This document shows, one piece after another, positions 7,117 through 14,714 of a stretch of DNA of 64,000 nt. The notes under the pieces were generated by a model, which was given only the letters and a program-made list of their open reading frames with translations, ran no database searches and had not been told where the DNA came from. The number at the start of each line of letters is the position of its first letter. The stretch's first letter is position 1. Both the position numbers and the translations under genes were made by a program. Source of the stretch: Actinomycetota bacterium (GTDB taxonomy: Bacteria; Actinomycetota; Thermoleophilia; Gaiellales; F1-60-MAGs149); assembly GCA_009885805.1 (NCBI GenBank), contig VFJZ01000009.1:40748-104747 (forward strand). The letters are read 5' to 3'.

Positions 7117-7806
7117 ATGGCCGAGCGCATCCTGATCATCGAGGACGAGGCGAACATCGCCTCCTTCGTGAAGCTCTACCTGGAGAAGGCGGGCTTCGCC
7201 GTGGAGCGTGCCGCAACCGGCACCGACGGCGTCGCGCGGGCGCTCGCGTCCTCACCGGTCCTGATCCTGCTCGACCTGAACCTGCCCGACATCGACGGGC
7301 TCGAGGTCTGCCGGCGGATCCGCGCCACCTCCCAGGTGCCGATCCTGATGCTGACCGCGCGTGACGACGACATCGACAAGATCGTCGGGCTCGAGGTCGG
7401 CGCCGACGACTACGTCACGAAGCCGTTCAATCCGCGCGAACTCGTCGCGCGCATCAAGACGATCCTGCGGCGGACGGCGGCGCCTGCGCCGGGCGGCGAA
7501 CGCGGCCCGTTGGTGCTCGGCACGGTCAAGATCGATGCAGCGCGACGGGAGGTGACGGTCGCCGGCCGCGCCGTGCAGCTGACACCGAAGGAGTTCGACC
7601 TCCTGCACGCGCTGATGGAGCACCGCGGCATCGTCCTCACCCGCGACCAGCTGCTCGAGCGGGTCTGGGGGTACACCTTCGCCGGCGATACGCGGACGGT
7701 CGACGTGCACGTGCGGCAGCTCCGGCGCAAGATCGGCGACGAGTGCCCGGTGGTGACCGTCTGGGGAGTCGGGTACAAGGTATCCGACGATGCTGCGGTC
7801 GCTTAG
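7117..7806 (+). CDS. OmpR/PhoB-family response regulator
   Basis: A 229-residue two-component regulator. The receiver domain begins RILIIEDEANI (acidic pocket), phospho-acceptor D53 sits in LILLDLNLPD, and KPF carries the conserved Lys. The C-terminal winged helix (residues about 130-225, LTPKEFDLLHALMEHRGIVLTRDQLLERVWGY...VDVHVRQLRRKIG) binds DNA. ATG 7117 is preferred over 7108 because of the -10 position. The last 17 nt overlap the histidine-kinase gene, so they form one operon. Possible targets include the pilin genes just downstream (inference). Confidence 0.9.
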   Translation: MAERILIIEDEANIASFVKLYLEKAGFAVERAATGTDGVARALASSPVLILLDLNLPDIDGLEVCRRIRATSQVPILMLTARDDDIDKIVGLEVGADDYVTKPFNPRELVARIKTILRRTAAPAPGGERGPLVLGTVKIDAARREVTVAGRAVQLTPKEFDLLHALMEHRGIVLTRDQLLERVWGYTFAGDTRTVDVHVRQLRRKIGDECPVVTVWGVGYKVSDDAAVA

Positions 7807-9211
7807 AGTCCGACTGGTCGTCTTTTTCGTCGTTCCGGTGCTGGTCGCCGGTGGCCTTGCGCTCGTCCTCACGACCCGTTCCGTCACCGACTACGAGCGA
7901 GCAGCGACGGAGGCGACCCTGCGGCAGCAGGGCCCCGGCGTGGTGCGCCAGTTCGCCGAGGCGGCGCGCAACGCGTTCGACACGGACGGCGAGCCCGGGC
8001 AGATCAACATCCGCACGTTTGTGCGCCAGATCACCGGAGCGGACATCCTCTTCGTCGCCAACCCGGACTACGCGGAGCCGTATCCCGGCGGCAACGTCGA
8101 GACCTGGCCGGCGCTCGACCTCGACTGGGCGCGCCTGGCCCGCGGCGAGCAGCTCGTCTTCGAGGCCAGGCCCCCCAACCGCGAGCCGTCGCTGGTTGTC
8201 GTGTCCGGCGTCTTCCTGACGCGGAACTTCCGACCCGACCCGGACGGGACGATCGCCGCCTTCGGCGCGATCCTGCTCGCGCGGCCGCTGGCGACGCTGG
8301 CGCCGGAGCAGTCGTTCTGGGCGCGACGGCTGGCGCCCGCGTTCCTCGCTGCCGGTGCGGCCTCGCTGATCCTCGCGCTCCTGCTCGGCCTACGCATCAT
8401 CGCGCCGCTGCGGCGGCTGGTGACAGCCGCCGGCGCGATCGCGCGTGGACGCTACGACTCCGTCCGGCTCGACCGCAAGCGCGGCGACGAGATCGGGCAG
8501 CTGAACCGCGCGTTCGGGGACATGGCCAGCCAGTTGTCCGAAGCGCGCGAGCACGAGCGCCTGTTCCTGATGCGGGTCTCGCATGAGCTGCGGACGCCGC
8601 TGACCGCAATCCAGGGACACGTCAGCGCGCTCAGCGACGGCATCGCGGAGACCGCGGAGGAGCAGGCCGACGCCTACGCCGTGATCGCCTCTGAGTCGTC
8701 ACGGCTGGAGCGGCTGATCCGCGACCTTCTCGACCTCGCCAAGCTCGAGGCCCGGCGCTTCACCCTGGAGCGTGCCGCCGTCGACGTCGCCGAGGTCGTC
8801 CGGCAGTGCCACGCCGTCCACAGCACGCCGGCGCTTCCGGACGGCGTCGACTTCGTGCTCGGCGCGGTCGAGCCCGGCGTGGTGATCGGCGACGGCGACC
8901 GCATCCGGCAGGTGATCGCGAATCTCCTCGAGAACGCGATTCGCTGGACGCCGCCCGGCGGCGTCGTTCGCCTCTCGACCGTCTCGAACGCGACGCAGGT
9001 GATCGTCGAGGTGGCCGATGCCGGTCCGGGCGTGGCGCCGGAACGGCGCGCCGACGTGCTCCGTCCATTCTTCTCCGGGGACGCGCACGGCACCGGCCTC
9101 GGCCTCGCGATCGCCGCTGAGCTGACGATCGCGATGGGTGGTTCGCTGACGATCGGCGACGCACCCGAGGGTGGGGCGCTGTTCTCGTGCGCCCTGCCGC
9201 GCATCGTGTAG
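7790..9211 (+). CDS. Membrane sensor histidine kinase
   Basis: A 473-residue kinase paired with the regulator it overlaps. TM1 is about residues 10-28, followed by an extracytoplasmic sensor region of about 150 residues, TM2 near 183-205, a HAMP linker, and the DHp domain with phospho-His H265 in RVSHELRTPLTAIQGHV. The ATPase domain has the N box (QVIANLLENAIRWTPPGG), G1 (ADAGPGVA) and G2 (GTGLGLAIAAEL). The sensed signal is unknown. The Flp pilin gene begins 104 nt downstream. Confidence 0.9.
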   Translation: MLRSLRVRLVVFFVVPVLVAGGLALVLTTRSVTDYERAATEATLRQQGPGVVRQFAEAARNAFDTDGEPGQINIRTFVRQITGADILFVANPDYAEPYPGGNVETWPALDLDWARLARGEQLVFEARPPNREPSLVVVSGVFLTRNFRPDPDGTIAAFGAILLARPLATLAPEQSFWARRLAPAFLAAGAASLILALLLGLRIIAPLRRLVTAAGAIARGRYDSVRLDRKRGDEIGQLNRAFGDMASQLSEAREHERLFLMRVSHELRTPLTAIQGHVSALSDGIAETAEEQADAYAVIASESSRLERLIRDLLDLAKLEARRFTLERAAVDVAEVVRQCHAVHSTPALPDGVDFVLGAVEPGVVIGDGDRIRQVIANLLENAIRWTPPGGVVRLSTVSNATQVIVEVADAGPGVAPERRADVLRPFFSGDAHGTGLGLAIAAELTIAMGGSLTIGDAPEGGALFSCALPRIV

Positions 9212-9315
9212 CACTCCGGCACGGAACGGTTGCATTCGGGCACAGACGCGAGACTGTACGGCAGGGCACGCTCGCAGTGGCGACCTCGGAGTCGCCCGAA
9301 CCGAGGAGGCAATGC

Positions 9316-9516
9316 GTGTCCAGTTCCGCCAACCGATCCCGCTCGCGGGGACAGGGAACCGTCGAGTACATCGGGCTCCTGCTCGCGATCGGGGCGCTGC
9401 TCCTCGCCGTCTCCAGCCAGGTCAAGGGTGGCGCGCTCGTCGGGCAGATCGAGCGCGGCTTCACCGCCGCCGTGCAGAAGGTGGTCGGGAGCGAGGGGAC
9501 GACGCCGCGGCGCTGA
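9316..9516 (+). CDS. Flp-type (class III signal) pilin
   Basis: A 66-residue prepilin. The short basic leader VSSSANRSRSRG is followed by QGTVEYIGLLLAIGALLLAVSS. This is the G|xxxxEY prepilin-peptidase site of Flp pilins (Gly12 / Gln13, Glu17, Tyr18), then a hydrophobic N-terminal helix. The tail is short and charged. The GTG at 9316 has a GAGGAGG Shine-Dalgarno 6 nt upstream; an ATG at 9312 is out of frame. It is the likely major subunit for the Tad assembly genes 4.5 kb downstream, and no prepilin peptidase is encoded in the window. Confidence 0.8.
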   Translation: MSSSANRSRSRGQGTVEYIGLLLAIGALLLAVSSQVKGGALVGQIERGFTAAVQKVVGSEGTTPRR

Positions 9517-9527
9517 GGCGACGGCCG

Positions 9528-10289
9528 TCAGCAGCGCTCGCCGGCCAGCAGCTGGTCGGCGAGCACCCGGCCGTTCCGTACGACGACGACGTGGACAGCG
9601 AGCGCGAGCGGCTGAGTGTCGAGCTCGCCGGCCCTCAGCCAGCGCAGCTCGATTGGCTCGCAGAGGACGCCGTCCCCTGCCCGGAGTCCCGGCGGTGGCC
9701 CGACCTCATCGCCGGGTGCAAGGAGTCCGATCACGGCCAGGCCGAGATCGGCGCCGCGCAGGATCCGGGCCAGCGGCCGCGTCGCGCGGTTCGCGTCGAG
9801 CGACTCCTCGAGCGCCTGACGGCCTGCCTCCGATGCGATCGGCCCGAGGTCGCGGTCGGTCTCGGGCAACGGCTCGTCGGAGGGTGTCGCGATCACGACC
9901 GTCGGCGGCCCGGAGGGGACGGCGAGCAGCCGAACGGTCGGCGAGGGCGCGACGCCGACGACGGCGCTGGCGTCTCGCGTCCGCCCGAGGCGGCTTCCGT
10001 ACCGCGCCAGGATGCGGGTGCTCAGGTAGCGGTCGGCGGCAGCGGCACCGACCTCCCGCACCAGCAGTCGTCGGGCCGCGAGGAGCGTCGGGCGTCCCGT
10101 GTCGACCGCGCGTTCGAGAACGGCGTGCGCGGCCGGTCGCTCGGGGTCGCGGTCGCCGTCGAGCGCGCGGGCGACGAGCGGCGCGACCCGGACGATGCCG
10201 ACGACGAGCGCGGCGCAGAGCAGCGCCACGGCGAGCCAGAGGCCGATCGCCTCGACGCTCGCCTGGCCGCGACTACCAGCGGCAGTCAT
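9528..10289 (-). CDS. TadE-like protein with class III pilin signal (paralog A)
   Basis: A 253-residue protein starting MTAAGSRGQASVEAIGLWLAVALLCAALVVG: a class III-like leader (G8|QASVE) and one N-terminal hydrophobic helix. The rest is likely exported. The C-terminus (GDGVLCEPIELRWLRAG...LALAVHVVVVRNGRVLADQLLAGERC) matches the end of the neighbouring gene at 10273-10980, so the two look like a tandem duplication that has diverged. The start at 10289 overlaps that gene's stop by 17 nt. It is probably a minor pilin or pseudopilin of the Tad system; the large C-terminal domain is not recognised. Confidence 0.62.
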   Translation of the reverse strand: MTAAGSRGQASVEAIGLWLAVALLCAALVVGIVRVAPLVARALDGDRDPERPAAHAVLERAVDTGRPTLLAARRLLVREVGAAAADRYLSTRILARYGSRLGRTRDASAVVGVAPSPTVRLLAVPSGPPTVVIATPSDEPLPETDRDLGPIASEAGRQALEESLDANRATRPLARILRGADLGLAVIGLLAPGDEVGPPPGLRAGDGVLCEPIELRWLRAGELDTQPLALAVHVVVVRNGRVLADQLLAGERC

Positions 10290-10980
10290 CGCCGGCGATG
10301 ACGCGGTGGCGCAACACGATCCCTGCACGGACGACGGCGAGCGCCATCGCCGGGCGCAGCAGCGGCTGCAGGGGCGGCCGCCGTTCCACCCGCTGCCAGA
10401 CCGGCGCGCACAGCACCACGTCACCGGCGCGGGCGCCGGCCGGCAGGGCCGCGCCGGGGCGGTCGGCGACCTGCGAGCCACCGGCGGCGATGATCCCGGC
10501 GACGCCCGCCACCGGCCCCGCCGCCGCGGCTGCGCCGCCGACGATCTGCAGGAGCGCGTCGCGCCGCTCGGCGGAGCGGCGAGCGAGACGCAGCAGCGGC
10601 AGCACGGCGGCCTCGTCGGCGGGTGTCACGACGTGCGCGACGATGTCGCCGCTGTGCGGCCGCAGCGGCGCGGTGACGACCGCGGCGGACAGGACCCGCA
10701 CGGCCAGCTCGTCCAGCCGTCGCTGCGCCTCGCGCGAGCCGAGGCTGTCGGCGAGCAGCACGGCGACGTCGTCGACCGTCGGCGCCGTTGCGTCACCGAT
10801 CAGTGCGGCGGCCGCCAGCGACAGGTCGGGCGCAGGCGTCCCGCGATCGCCGTCGATCGCGCGCGCGATCGTCCCGACGAGCCCGCCGTGCGCCAGGCCG
10901 ACCGCCAGTGCGAGTGTCAGGGCGACCGCGCAGAGCAGGAGGCCGAGGTGTTCGACCGTCGCCTGGCCGCGTTCGGACAT
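10273..10980 (-). CDS. TadE-like protein with class III pilin signal (paralog B)
   Basis: A 235-residue protein starting MSERGQATVEHLGLLLCAVALTLALAVGLA, with the G5|QATVE prepilin-type site and one hydrophobic helix. The exported domain ends GDVVLCAPVWQRVERRPP...MALAVVRAGIVLRHRVIAGDDC, parallel to the next gene (shared VLC, LALAV/MALAV, VLAD/VLRH and final GE/DDxC pattern). An internal Ala/Gly-rich hydrophobic segment (VGGAAAAAGPVAGVAGIIAAGG) may be a second membrane-associated helix. It is first in a two-gene minus-strand unit opposite to the Flp pilin gene. Function inferred only from the leader and context. Confidence 0.62.
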   Translation of the reverse strand: MSERGQATVEHLGLLLCAVALTLALAVGLAHGGLVGTIARAIDGDRGTPAPDLSLAAAALIGDATAPTVDDVAVLLADSLGSREAQRRLDELAVRVLSAAVVTAPLRPHSGDIVAHVVTPADEAAVLPLLRLARRSAERRDALLQIVGGAAAAAGPVAGVAGIIAAGGSQVADRPGAALPAGARAGDVVLCAPVWQRVERRPPLQPLLRPAMALAVVRAGIVLRHRVIAGDDCRW

Positions 10981-11043
10981 GCAGCGAGCGTACGGCCGTA
11001 GCGACGCACCGGTCCGCACCGGACCGTCAAGGAAGTGTGCCGG

Positions 11044-11493
11044 TCAGGCGCCGAACGGCTGTGCGCCCGGCTCCGTCTGCACGGAGATGCGCACGCGCCG
11101 GTCGAGCTTCTCCGACACGGAGGCGACCACCGGCGTCAGCGCCGCGACCGCAGCCGTGAGGCCGGCGACGGCCTGCTCGAGTGCCGCTACCCGTCGTTCC
11201 TGCGACTCGGCGGCGGCGGCGATCAGGTCGACCAGCGCTTCGAGGTCGCCGATCCGGCCGAGACGCTCGGCGTGCAGGTCGCGGGCGACCGTGTGCACCG
11301 CCCGCTGCAGTTCGGCGACCTGCGTGGGCAGCGGCTTGCCCTCGGCGGAGGAGAGCGCGCGGGCGACCGCCGCCTCGATGCGGGTCGGCAGCACCGCCGC
11401 GAGGTCGGCGACGGCGTCACGCGCCGCCGTCGCGGCGGTGTCCGGCGGGGAGACCACGGCGGTCGCGTCGCCCGTCAGGTGATCGTCGCGCAT
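11044..11493 (-). CDS. Small helical/coiled-coil protein of unknown function
   Basis: A 149-residue Ala-rich acidic protein, MRDDHLTGDATAVVSPPDTAATAARDAVADLAAVLPTRIEAAVAR, followed by heptad-like repeats (LEALVDLIAAAAESQERRVAALEQAVAGLTAAVAALTPVV). The whole protein is predicted helical and probably an oligomerising coiled coil. There is no signal peptide, membrane segment or known motif. It sits 9 nt downstream of the hypothetical gene at 11503-11934 on the same strand, so the two are probably cotranscribed. Confidence 0.6.
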   Translation of the reverse strand: MRDDHLTGDATAVVSPPDTAATAARDAVADLAAVLPTRIEAAVARALSSAEGKPLPTQVAELQRAVHTVARDLHAERLGRIGDLEALVDLIAAAAESQERRVAALEQAVAGLTAAVAALTPVVASVSEKLDRRVRISVQTEPGAQPFGA

Positions 11494-11502
11494 GGCAACA
11501 TG

Positions 11503-11934
11503 CTACTGGCGGTTGCGGCGCCGGGCCAACTCGAACGTCGGCACGTCGCCGTCGAGGCTCGGCGGCACCTCGTAGCCGTCGACGCAGAACGCGAACCGAC
11601 CACGTGCCTCGTCGAAGTCGACGCCGAGTCGCCCATCGCGGAGCCGCTCGTCGATCCACGCCGATCGGAACACGAGCTTGCGCAGCCAGTACACGATGAG
11701 GTCGCGGTCGTCGGCGCTGTCGAGGCGCGCACCCGCCTCGGTGCGCGGCTGCGGGAGCGCACCGTGGGCGGTGAGATCGGCGAGGTCGTCGATCACGGCG
11801 TCGGGCCCGTCGGGCAGTCCCAGCCGCGCCGCCGCGGCCGCGACGCGCTGCCCGAAGTCGGTGTGCGCGAAGGCGTAGCGGAGCCCCACGAACTCGAGGG
11901 TGACGTCGGCGGCTGTGCGATTCGATTCGGGCAC
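11503..11934 (-). CDS. Conserved hypothetical cytoplasmic protein
   Basis: A 143-residue protein from GTG 11934 (VPESNRTAADVTLEFVGLRYAFAHTDFGQRVAAAAARLGLPDG). A longer reading from ATG 11955 is possible, but the TACACT -10 on this strand puts the transcript start at 11936, after that ATG. The C-terminal half contains RLGVDFDEARGRFAFCVDGYEVPPSLDGDVP. No domain is recognised. It is divergent from the DUF192 gene with only 19 nt between the start codons, so the two promoters must overlap. Confidence 0.58.
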   Translation of the reverse strand: MPESNRTAADVTLEFVGLRYAFAHTDFGQRVAAAAARLGLPDGPDAVIDDLADLTAHGALPQPRTEAGARLDSADDRDLIVYWLRKLVFRSAWIDERLRDGRLGVDFDEARGRFAFCVDGYEVPPSLDGDVPTFELARRRNRQ

Positions 11935-11942
11935 GTGTATCA

Positions 11943-11948
11943 AGTGTA
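11943..11948 (-). promoter_or_regulatory. -10 element of the gene at 11934 (leaderless)
   Basis: TACACT on the minus strand puts the predicted start point at 11936, two bases before GTG 11934. Confidence 0.45.
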
Positions 11949-11953
11949 GGGAG

Positions 11954-12307
11954 ATGGGACGCATTCTCACAGCCGACGGAAGGGTGCTCTTCGACAGGAT
12001 CACCGTCTCGCGGGCCGGCGAGCGGCGCAACGCGAAGGGCCTGCTCGGCCGCGACGGCCTCGAGCCCGGCGAGGGCCTGCTGCTCTCCGACCCGACCGGG
12101 ATGATCCACATGTTCTTCATGCGCTTCGCGATCGACGCCGTCTTCTGCACCGCCGACCTCGAGGTCGTGAGGGTGGCGTCCGGCCTGCGGCCATGGCGCA
12201 TCGCCCGCGCGGCGCGCGCCCGGCGGATCCTCGAGGTCGGGGCCGGCGAGGCGGCGCGAGCCGGCATCGTGGTCGGCGATCGACTCGTGCTCGACGACGC
12301 GGCCTGA
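11954..12307 (+). CDS. DUF192 family protein
   Basis: A 117-residue protein of the DUF192 family: LGRDGLEPGEGLLLSDPTGMIHMFFMRFAIDAVFCTADLEVVRVASGLRPWRIA...ARRILEVGAGEAARAGIVVGDRLVL. The family hallmarks are the IHMFFMRFAID strand and the P-W-R segment followed by the ILEV-aGxA motif. DUF192 proteins form a small beta barrel of unclear function; this copy lacks the signal peptide that some family members carry and is presumably cytoplasmic. ATG 11954 is preceded immediately by AGGGAG, which is too close for a normal SD, so initiation may be leaderless. Confidence 0.82.
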   Translation: MGRILTADGRVLFDRITVSRAGERRNAKGLLGRDGLEPGEGLLLSDPTGMIHMFFMRFAIDAVFCTADLEVVRVASGLRPWRIARAARARRILEVGAGEAARAGIVVGDRLVLDDAA

Positions 12308-12549
12308 GCGCCTGCATTTCGTCGACGCGCGCCAGACTCAGCGATCGGCGGCCGCGACGAGCGCGACGTGGTGGCGGGCGACCTGCACACGTGTGCCAGG
12401 GTCTCTGGTCGGGCAGCCGTGCGCGCCGACCGGACGAAGAACCAGGCGGCGTGGCCGAGACGAGGATGTCGCATCACTCGGCGGCCGGCGAACGGCTTCG
12501 CCGCTCGGCACGATTCCTCGGCGCCGGGCATCGGCGAGGTCCTCGGTGC

Positions 12550-13110
12550 CTACTCGTCCACGGCGAAGATCGTGTCGTCGAGCGTTGCGAACCCGAGACA
12601 GTCTTGGAACACGACGCGTAGCGCGTCTTCGGCGAACAGGACGTGTCGCTCCCCTGCACGGTCCTCGCCGTCGTTCTCGTCGTTCTCGTCGTTCTCGTCG
12701 TCCTCGATGCTGACGATCCGTCCGGCGATCTCGGTGGCGGTGCTGGCGCGCGGTGCGTGCGTCGCCGACCAGGTGGCGAGCGCTTCGACGGCGGCGTGAT
12801 GCCGGGACGGATCGAGCCACTGATGGGTGTGGCCATCGTCGGAGTCGTCGTAGGACCGGTTGATCGCCAGCCACCCGAGCGCCGTCTCAGGGGCTGCGAA
12901 CACGATCGCGGCGGCGTCCGAGTCAGCGACGAAGGCCCCGATCGCCGGGACTCCTAACCGACTGGCGATCTCCTCAACGGCGTCGGTCAAGTCCACGTCG
13001 AAGGGCACGTGGCTGTACGACCAGCCGTCGTGCGTGGCGAGTTGCGTTGCGCCGGCGAGCCCGACCGGATCCGACGAACGCGCGATGACGAACTGGTCCC
13101 AGAGTCCCAT
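12550..13110 (-). CDS. Hypothetical protein with DEN minisatellite repeat
   Basis: A 186-residue acidic protein, MGLWDQFVIARSSDPVGLAGATQLATHDGWSYSHVPFDVDLTDAVEEIASRLGVPAIGAFVADSDAAAIVFAAPE. No known domain is recognised; the tone is that of a globular cytoplasmic protein. Near the C-terminus a run EDDENDENDENDGED is encoded by a 9-bp tandem repeat. ATG 13110 sits exactly 7 nt after a GAGAAT -10, so a leaderless start is likely and the longer upstream reading is rejected. The 242 bp between this gene and the DUF192 gene hold no convincing gene. Confidence 0.6.
   Translation of the reverse strand: MGLWDQFVIARSSDPVGLAGATQLATHDGWSYSHVPFDVDLTDAVEEIASRLGVPAIGAFVADSDAAAIVFAAPETALGWLAINRSYDDSDDGHTHQWLDPSRHHAAVEALATWSATHAPRASTATEIAGRIVSIEDDENDENDENDGEDRAGERHVLFAEDALRVVFQDCLGFATLDDTIFAVDE
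12671..12706 (+). repeat. 9-bp tandem repeat (TCGTTCTCG x3 plus one degenerate copy)
   Basis: Three exact copies at 12671-12697 and a fourth with one mismatch at 12698-12706. It encodes the acidic D/E/N run of the minus-strand gene and would change copy number in frame. Confidence 0.8.
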
Positions 13111-13116
13111 CGTCCG

Positions 13117-13122
13117 ATTCTC
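13117..13122 (-). promoter_or_regulatory. -10 element of the gene at 13110 (leaderless)
   Basis: GAGAAT on the minus strand; the predicted first base is 13110, the A of the ATG. Confidence 0.38.
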
Positions 13123-13216
13123 GCCCGCTGGCGCCCCTCCGTGCAACTGTTTGCAGCCGATCGTGAGCGGCACGTGCCGGCAGACGCGCCGCCTCGTCAA
13201 GCAAGCGAACTGACCG

Positions 13217-13840
13217 CTACCAGCCGTTGCGGTGCACGATCGCGTCGAGTGGCCGCCGCGCCGCCGGCCGGAAGCTGTCGCCGAGCGTGTGGCCGGCGGT
13301 GACGAGCCCGACCTGGGCGTACCGCCCGTGCGGGATGCCGAGCAGCGCGGCGACCTCCTCCTCGTAGGCGAGGTGCAGCGTCGTGAAGCAGGTGCCGAGG
13401 CCGCGGGCGCGCGCGGCGAGCTGGAAGCTCCACGTGGCCTGAAGGATCGAGCCGTACTGGCTCGCCTGGCTCGTGAGGCCCTGCTGCTCCGGCCGACCGC
13501 GCAGCACCGGGATCACGTACACCGGCACCTCCGCGAAGCGGTCGGCGAGGTACGTCGCGGACTTCACCAGTCGTGCCCCGGCCGCGTCGTCGGCTGCGGC
13601 CGGTCGGATGTAGTCGGCGAACGAGCGCCGGTAGTGGACGGCGATCGCCTCACGCAGCGCCGGGTCGGTGACAACGACGAAGTGCCACGGCTGGCTGTTG
13701 GATGCGGTCGGCGCCTGGAGCGCGATCTGCAGGCACTCGTCGATCAGATCTGGCTCAACCGGCCGGTCGAAGTCCAGCCGTAGACGGACGGCGCGCGTTG
13801 TCGTCAGCAGGGTGTCGGGGTCGAGCGGCGCCTGGTTCAT
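13217..13840 (-). CDS. Nitroreductase-family FMN oxidoreductase
   Basis: A 207-residue FMN enzyme. The N-terminus has TTTRAVRLRLDFDRPVEPDLIDECLQIALQAPTASNSQPWHFVVVTDPALREAI, the nitroreductase FMN-binding pattern (R-S/A-x-R near the start, AP(T/S)xxNxQPW). The C-terminal core has AYEEEVAALLGIPHGRYAQVGLVTAGHT, the usual helix and GxxxGH segment. The substrate is unknown; such enzymes reduce nitroaromatics, quinones or flavins with NAD(P)H. ATG 13840 is exactly at the start point predicted from the TACGGT -10. It is divergent from the Tad operon promoter. Confidence 0.88.
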   Translation of the reverse strand: MNQAPLDPDTLLTTTRAVRLRLDFDRPVEPDLIDECLQIALQAPTASNSQPWHFVVVTDPALREAIAVHYRRSFADYIRPAAADDAAGARLVKSATYLADRFAEVPVYVIPVLRGRPEQQGLTSQASQYGSILQATWSFQLAARARGLGTCFTTLHLAYEEEVAALLGIPHGRYAQVGLVTAGHTLGDSFRPAARRPLDAIVHRNGW

Positions 13841-13846
13841 GGCGGA

Positions 13847-13852
13847 ACCGTA
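13847..13852 (-). promoter_or_regulatory. -10 element of the nitroreductase gene (leaderless)
   Basis: TACGGT on the minus strand, exactly 6 nt before the ATG at 13840. Confidence 0.45.
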
Positions 13853-13902
13853 GAGGCTTGCGCGCGAACTGGTACCGAAGTGCAACATCCGCCAGACGGC
13901 CC

Positions 13903-13931
13903 TTGTCGGGCATCAAACCCGGCAGTACGGT
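13903..13931 (+). promoter_or_regulatory. Promoter of the response regulator-Tad operon
   Basis: TTGTCG at 13903-13908 and TACGGT at 13926-13931 with a 17-bp spacer. The start point would be near 13938, leaving an about 80-nt 5' UTR before ATG 14018, unlike the leaderless genes around it. Confidence 0.5.
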
Positions 13932-14017
13932 GAACTCACCCCGCGGCGCCGATTGACGGACAGCTGGCGCCCGGGGATCTCTCCGAATCCGACGACCCGA
14001 AGGGGCGCGTACGAGCC

Positions 14018-14713
14018 ATGGGCGCGAACGTGTTGATCATCGAGGACGAGGCTGCGATCGTTGACTTCGTCGTCGACAACCTCAGGCAAGACGACCACCA
14101 GACCCAGTCGGCGACGAGCGTCCGCGAGGCGCTTGTCCAGCTGCGCCGCACGCGGCCGGACATCGTGCTGGTCGACATCGGCCTGCCCGATGGCTCCGGT
14201 CTCGACATCATCCGCTCGGTGCGCGGCGGCGAGGCCGGCGACCCCGGCGTCGGCATCATCCTGCTCACGGCCCGAGCGGAGGAGCAGGATCGTCTGCGCG
14301 GCTTCGCGCGCGGCGCGGACGATTACGTCACGAAGCCGTTCAGCTATCCGGAACTGCTCGCCCGGATCGCAGCGCTCCATGCTCGTCTGGTGCGGTCTAC
14401 CAGTCACGACGTGATCTGCGTCGGGGCGCTCCGTGTGGACGTGTCGGCGCGGCGAGCGAGCGTCGACGGTCAGGCGATCGGCCTGCCGGCGAAGGAGTTC
14501 GAGCTGCTGGTCGCGCTGGCTCGCGACCCCGAGCGGGTGTTCGAGAAGACCGACCTGCTGGAGCGGGTGTGGGGCTACAGGAACTCGCGAACGACCCGGA
14601 CACTCGATTCGCACGCGTCGAGACTGCGCCGCCGGCTCGAGGACGCCTCGCCGGGCAGTCGCTTCATCATCAACCGCTGGGGCGTCGGGTACGCCCTGGT
14701 GGCGGGGGTGTGA
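14018..14713 (+). CDS. OmpR-family response regulator of the Tad locus
   Basis: A 231-residue regulator. The receiver starts NVLIIEDEAAIVDFVVDNL, phospho-acceptor D53 is in IVLVDIGLPDGSG, KPF holds the conserved Lys, and the winged helix spans about 135-228 (LPAKEFELLVALARDPERVFEKTDLLERVWGYRNSRTTRTLDSHASRLRRRL). It is first in an eight-gene operon: the histidine kinase starts 1 nt after its stop and the kinase stop overlaps cpaB. That arrangement makes control of pilus expression by this pair likely, though the signal is unknown. Confidence 0.9.
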   Translation: MGANVLIIEDEAAIVDFVVDNLRQDDHQTQSATSVREALVQLRRTRPDIVLVDIGLPDGSGLDIIRSVRGGEAGDPGVGIILLTARAEEQDRLRGFARGADDYVTKPFSYPELLARIAALHARLVRSTSHDVICVGALRVDVSARRASVDGQAIGLPAKEFELLVALARDPERVFEKTDLLERVWGYRNSRTTRTLDSHASRLRRRLEDASPGSRFIINRWGVGYALVAGV

Positions 14714-14714
14714 C

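Noticed and set aside
12308..12549. A gene in the gap between the DUF192 gene and the hypothetical at 12550
   Set aside because: A minus-strand frame ending at 12338 has a protein-like tail, but it has no start, SD or family and runs antisense into the neighbouring gene.
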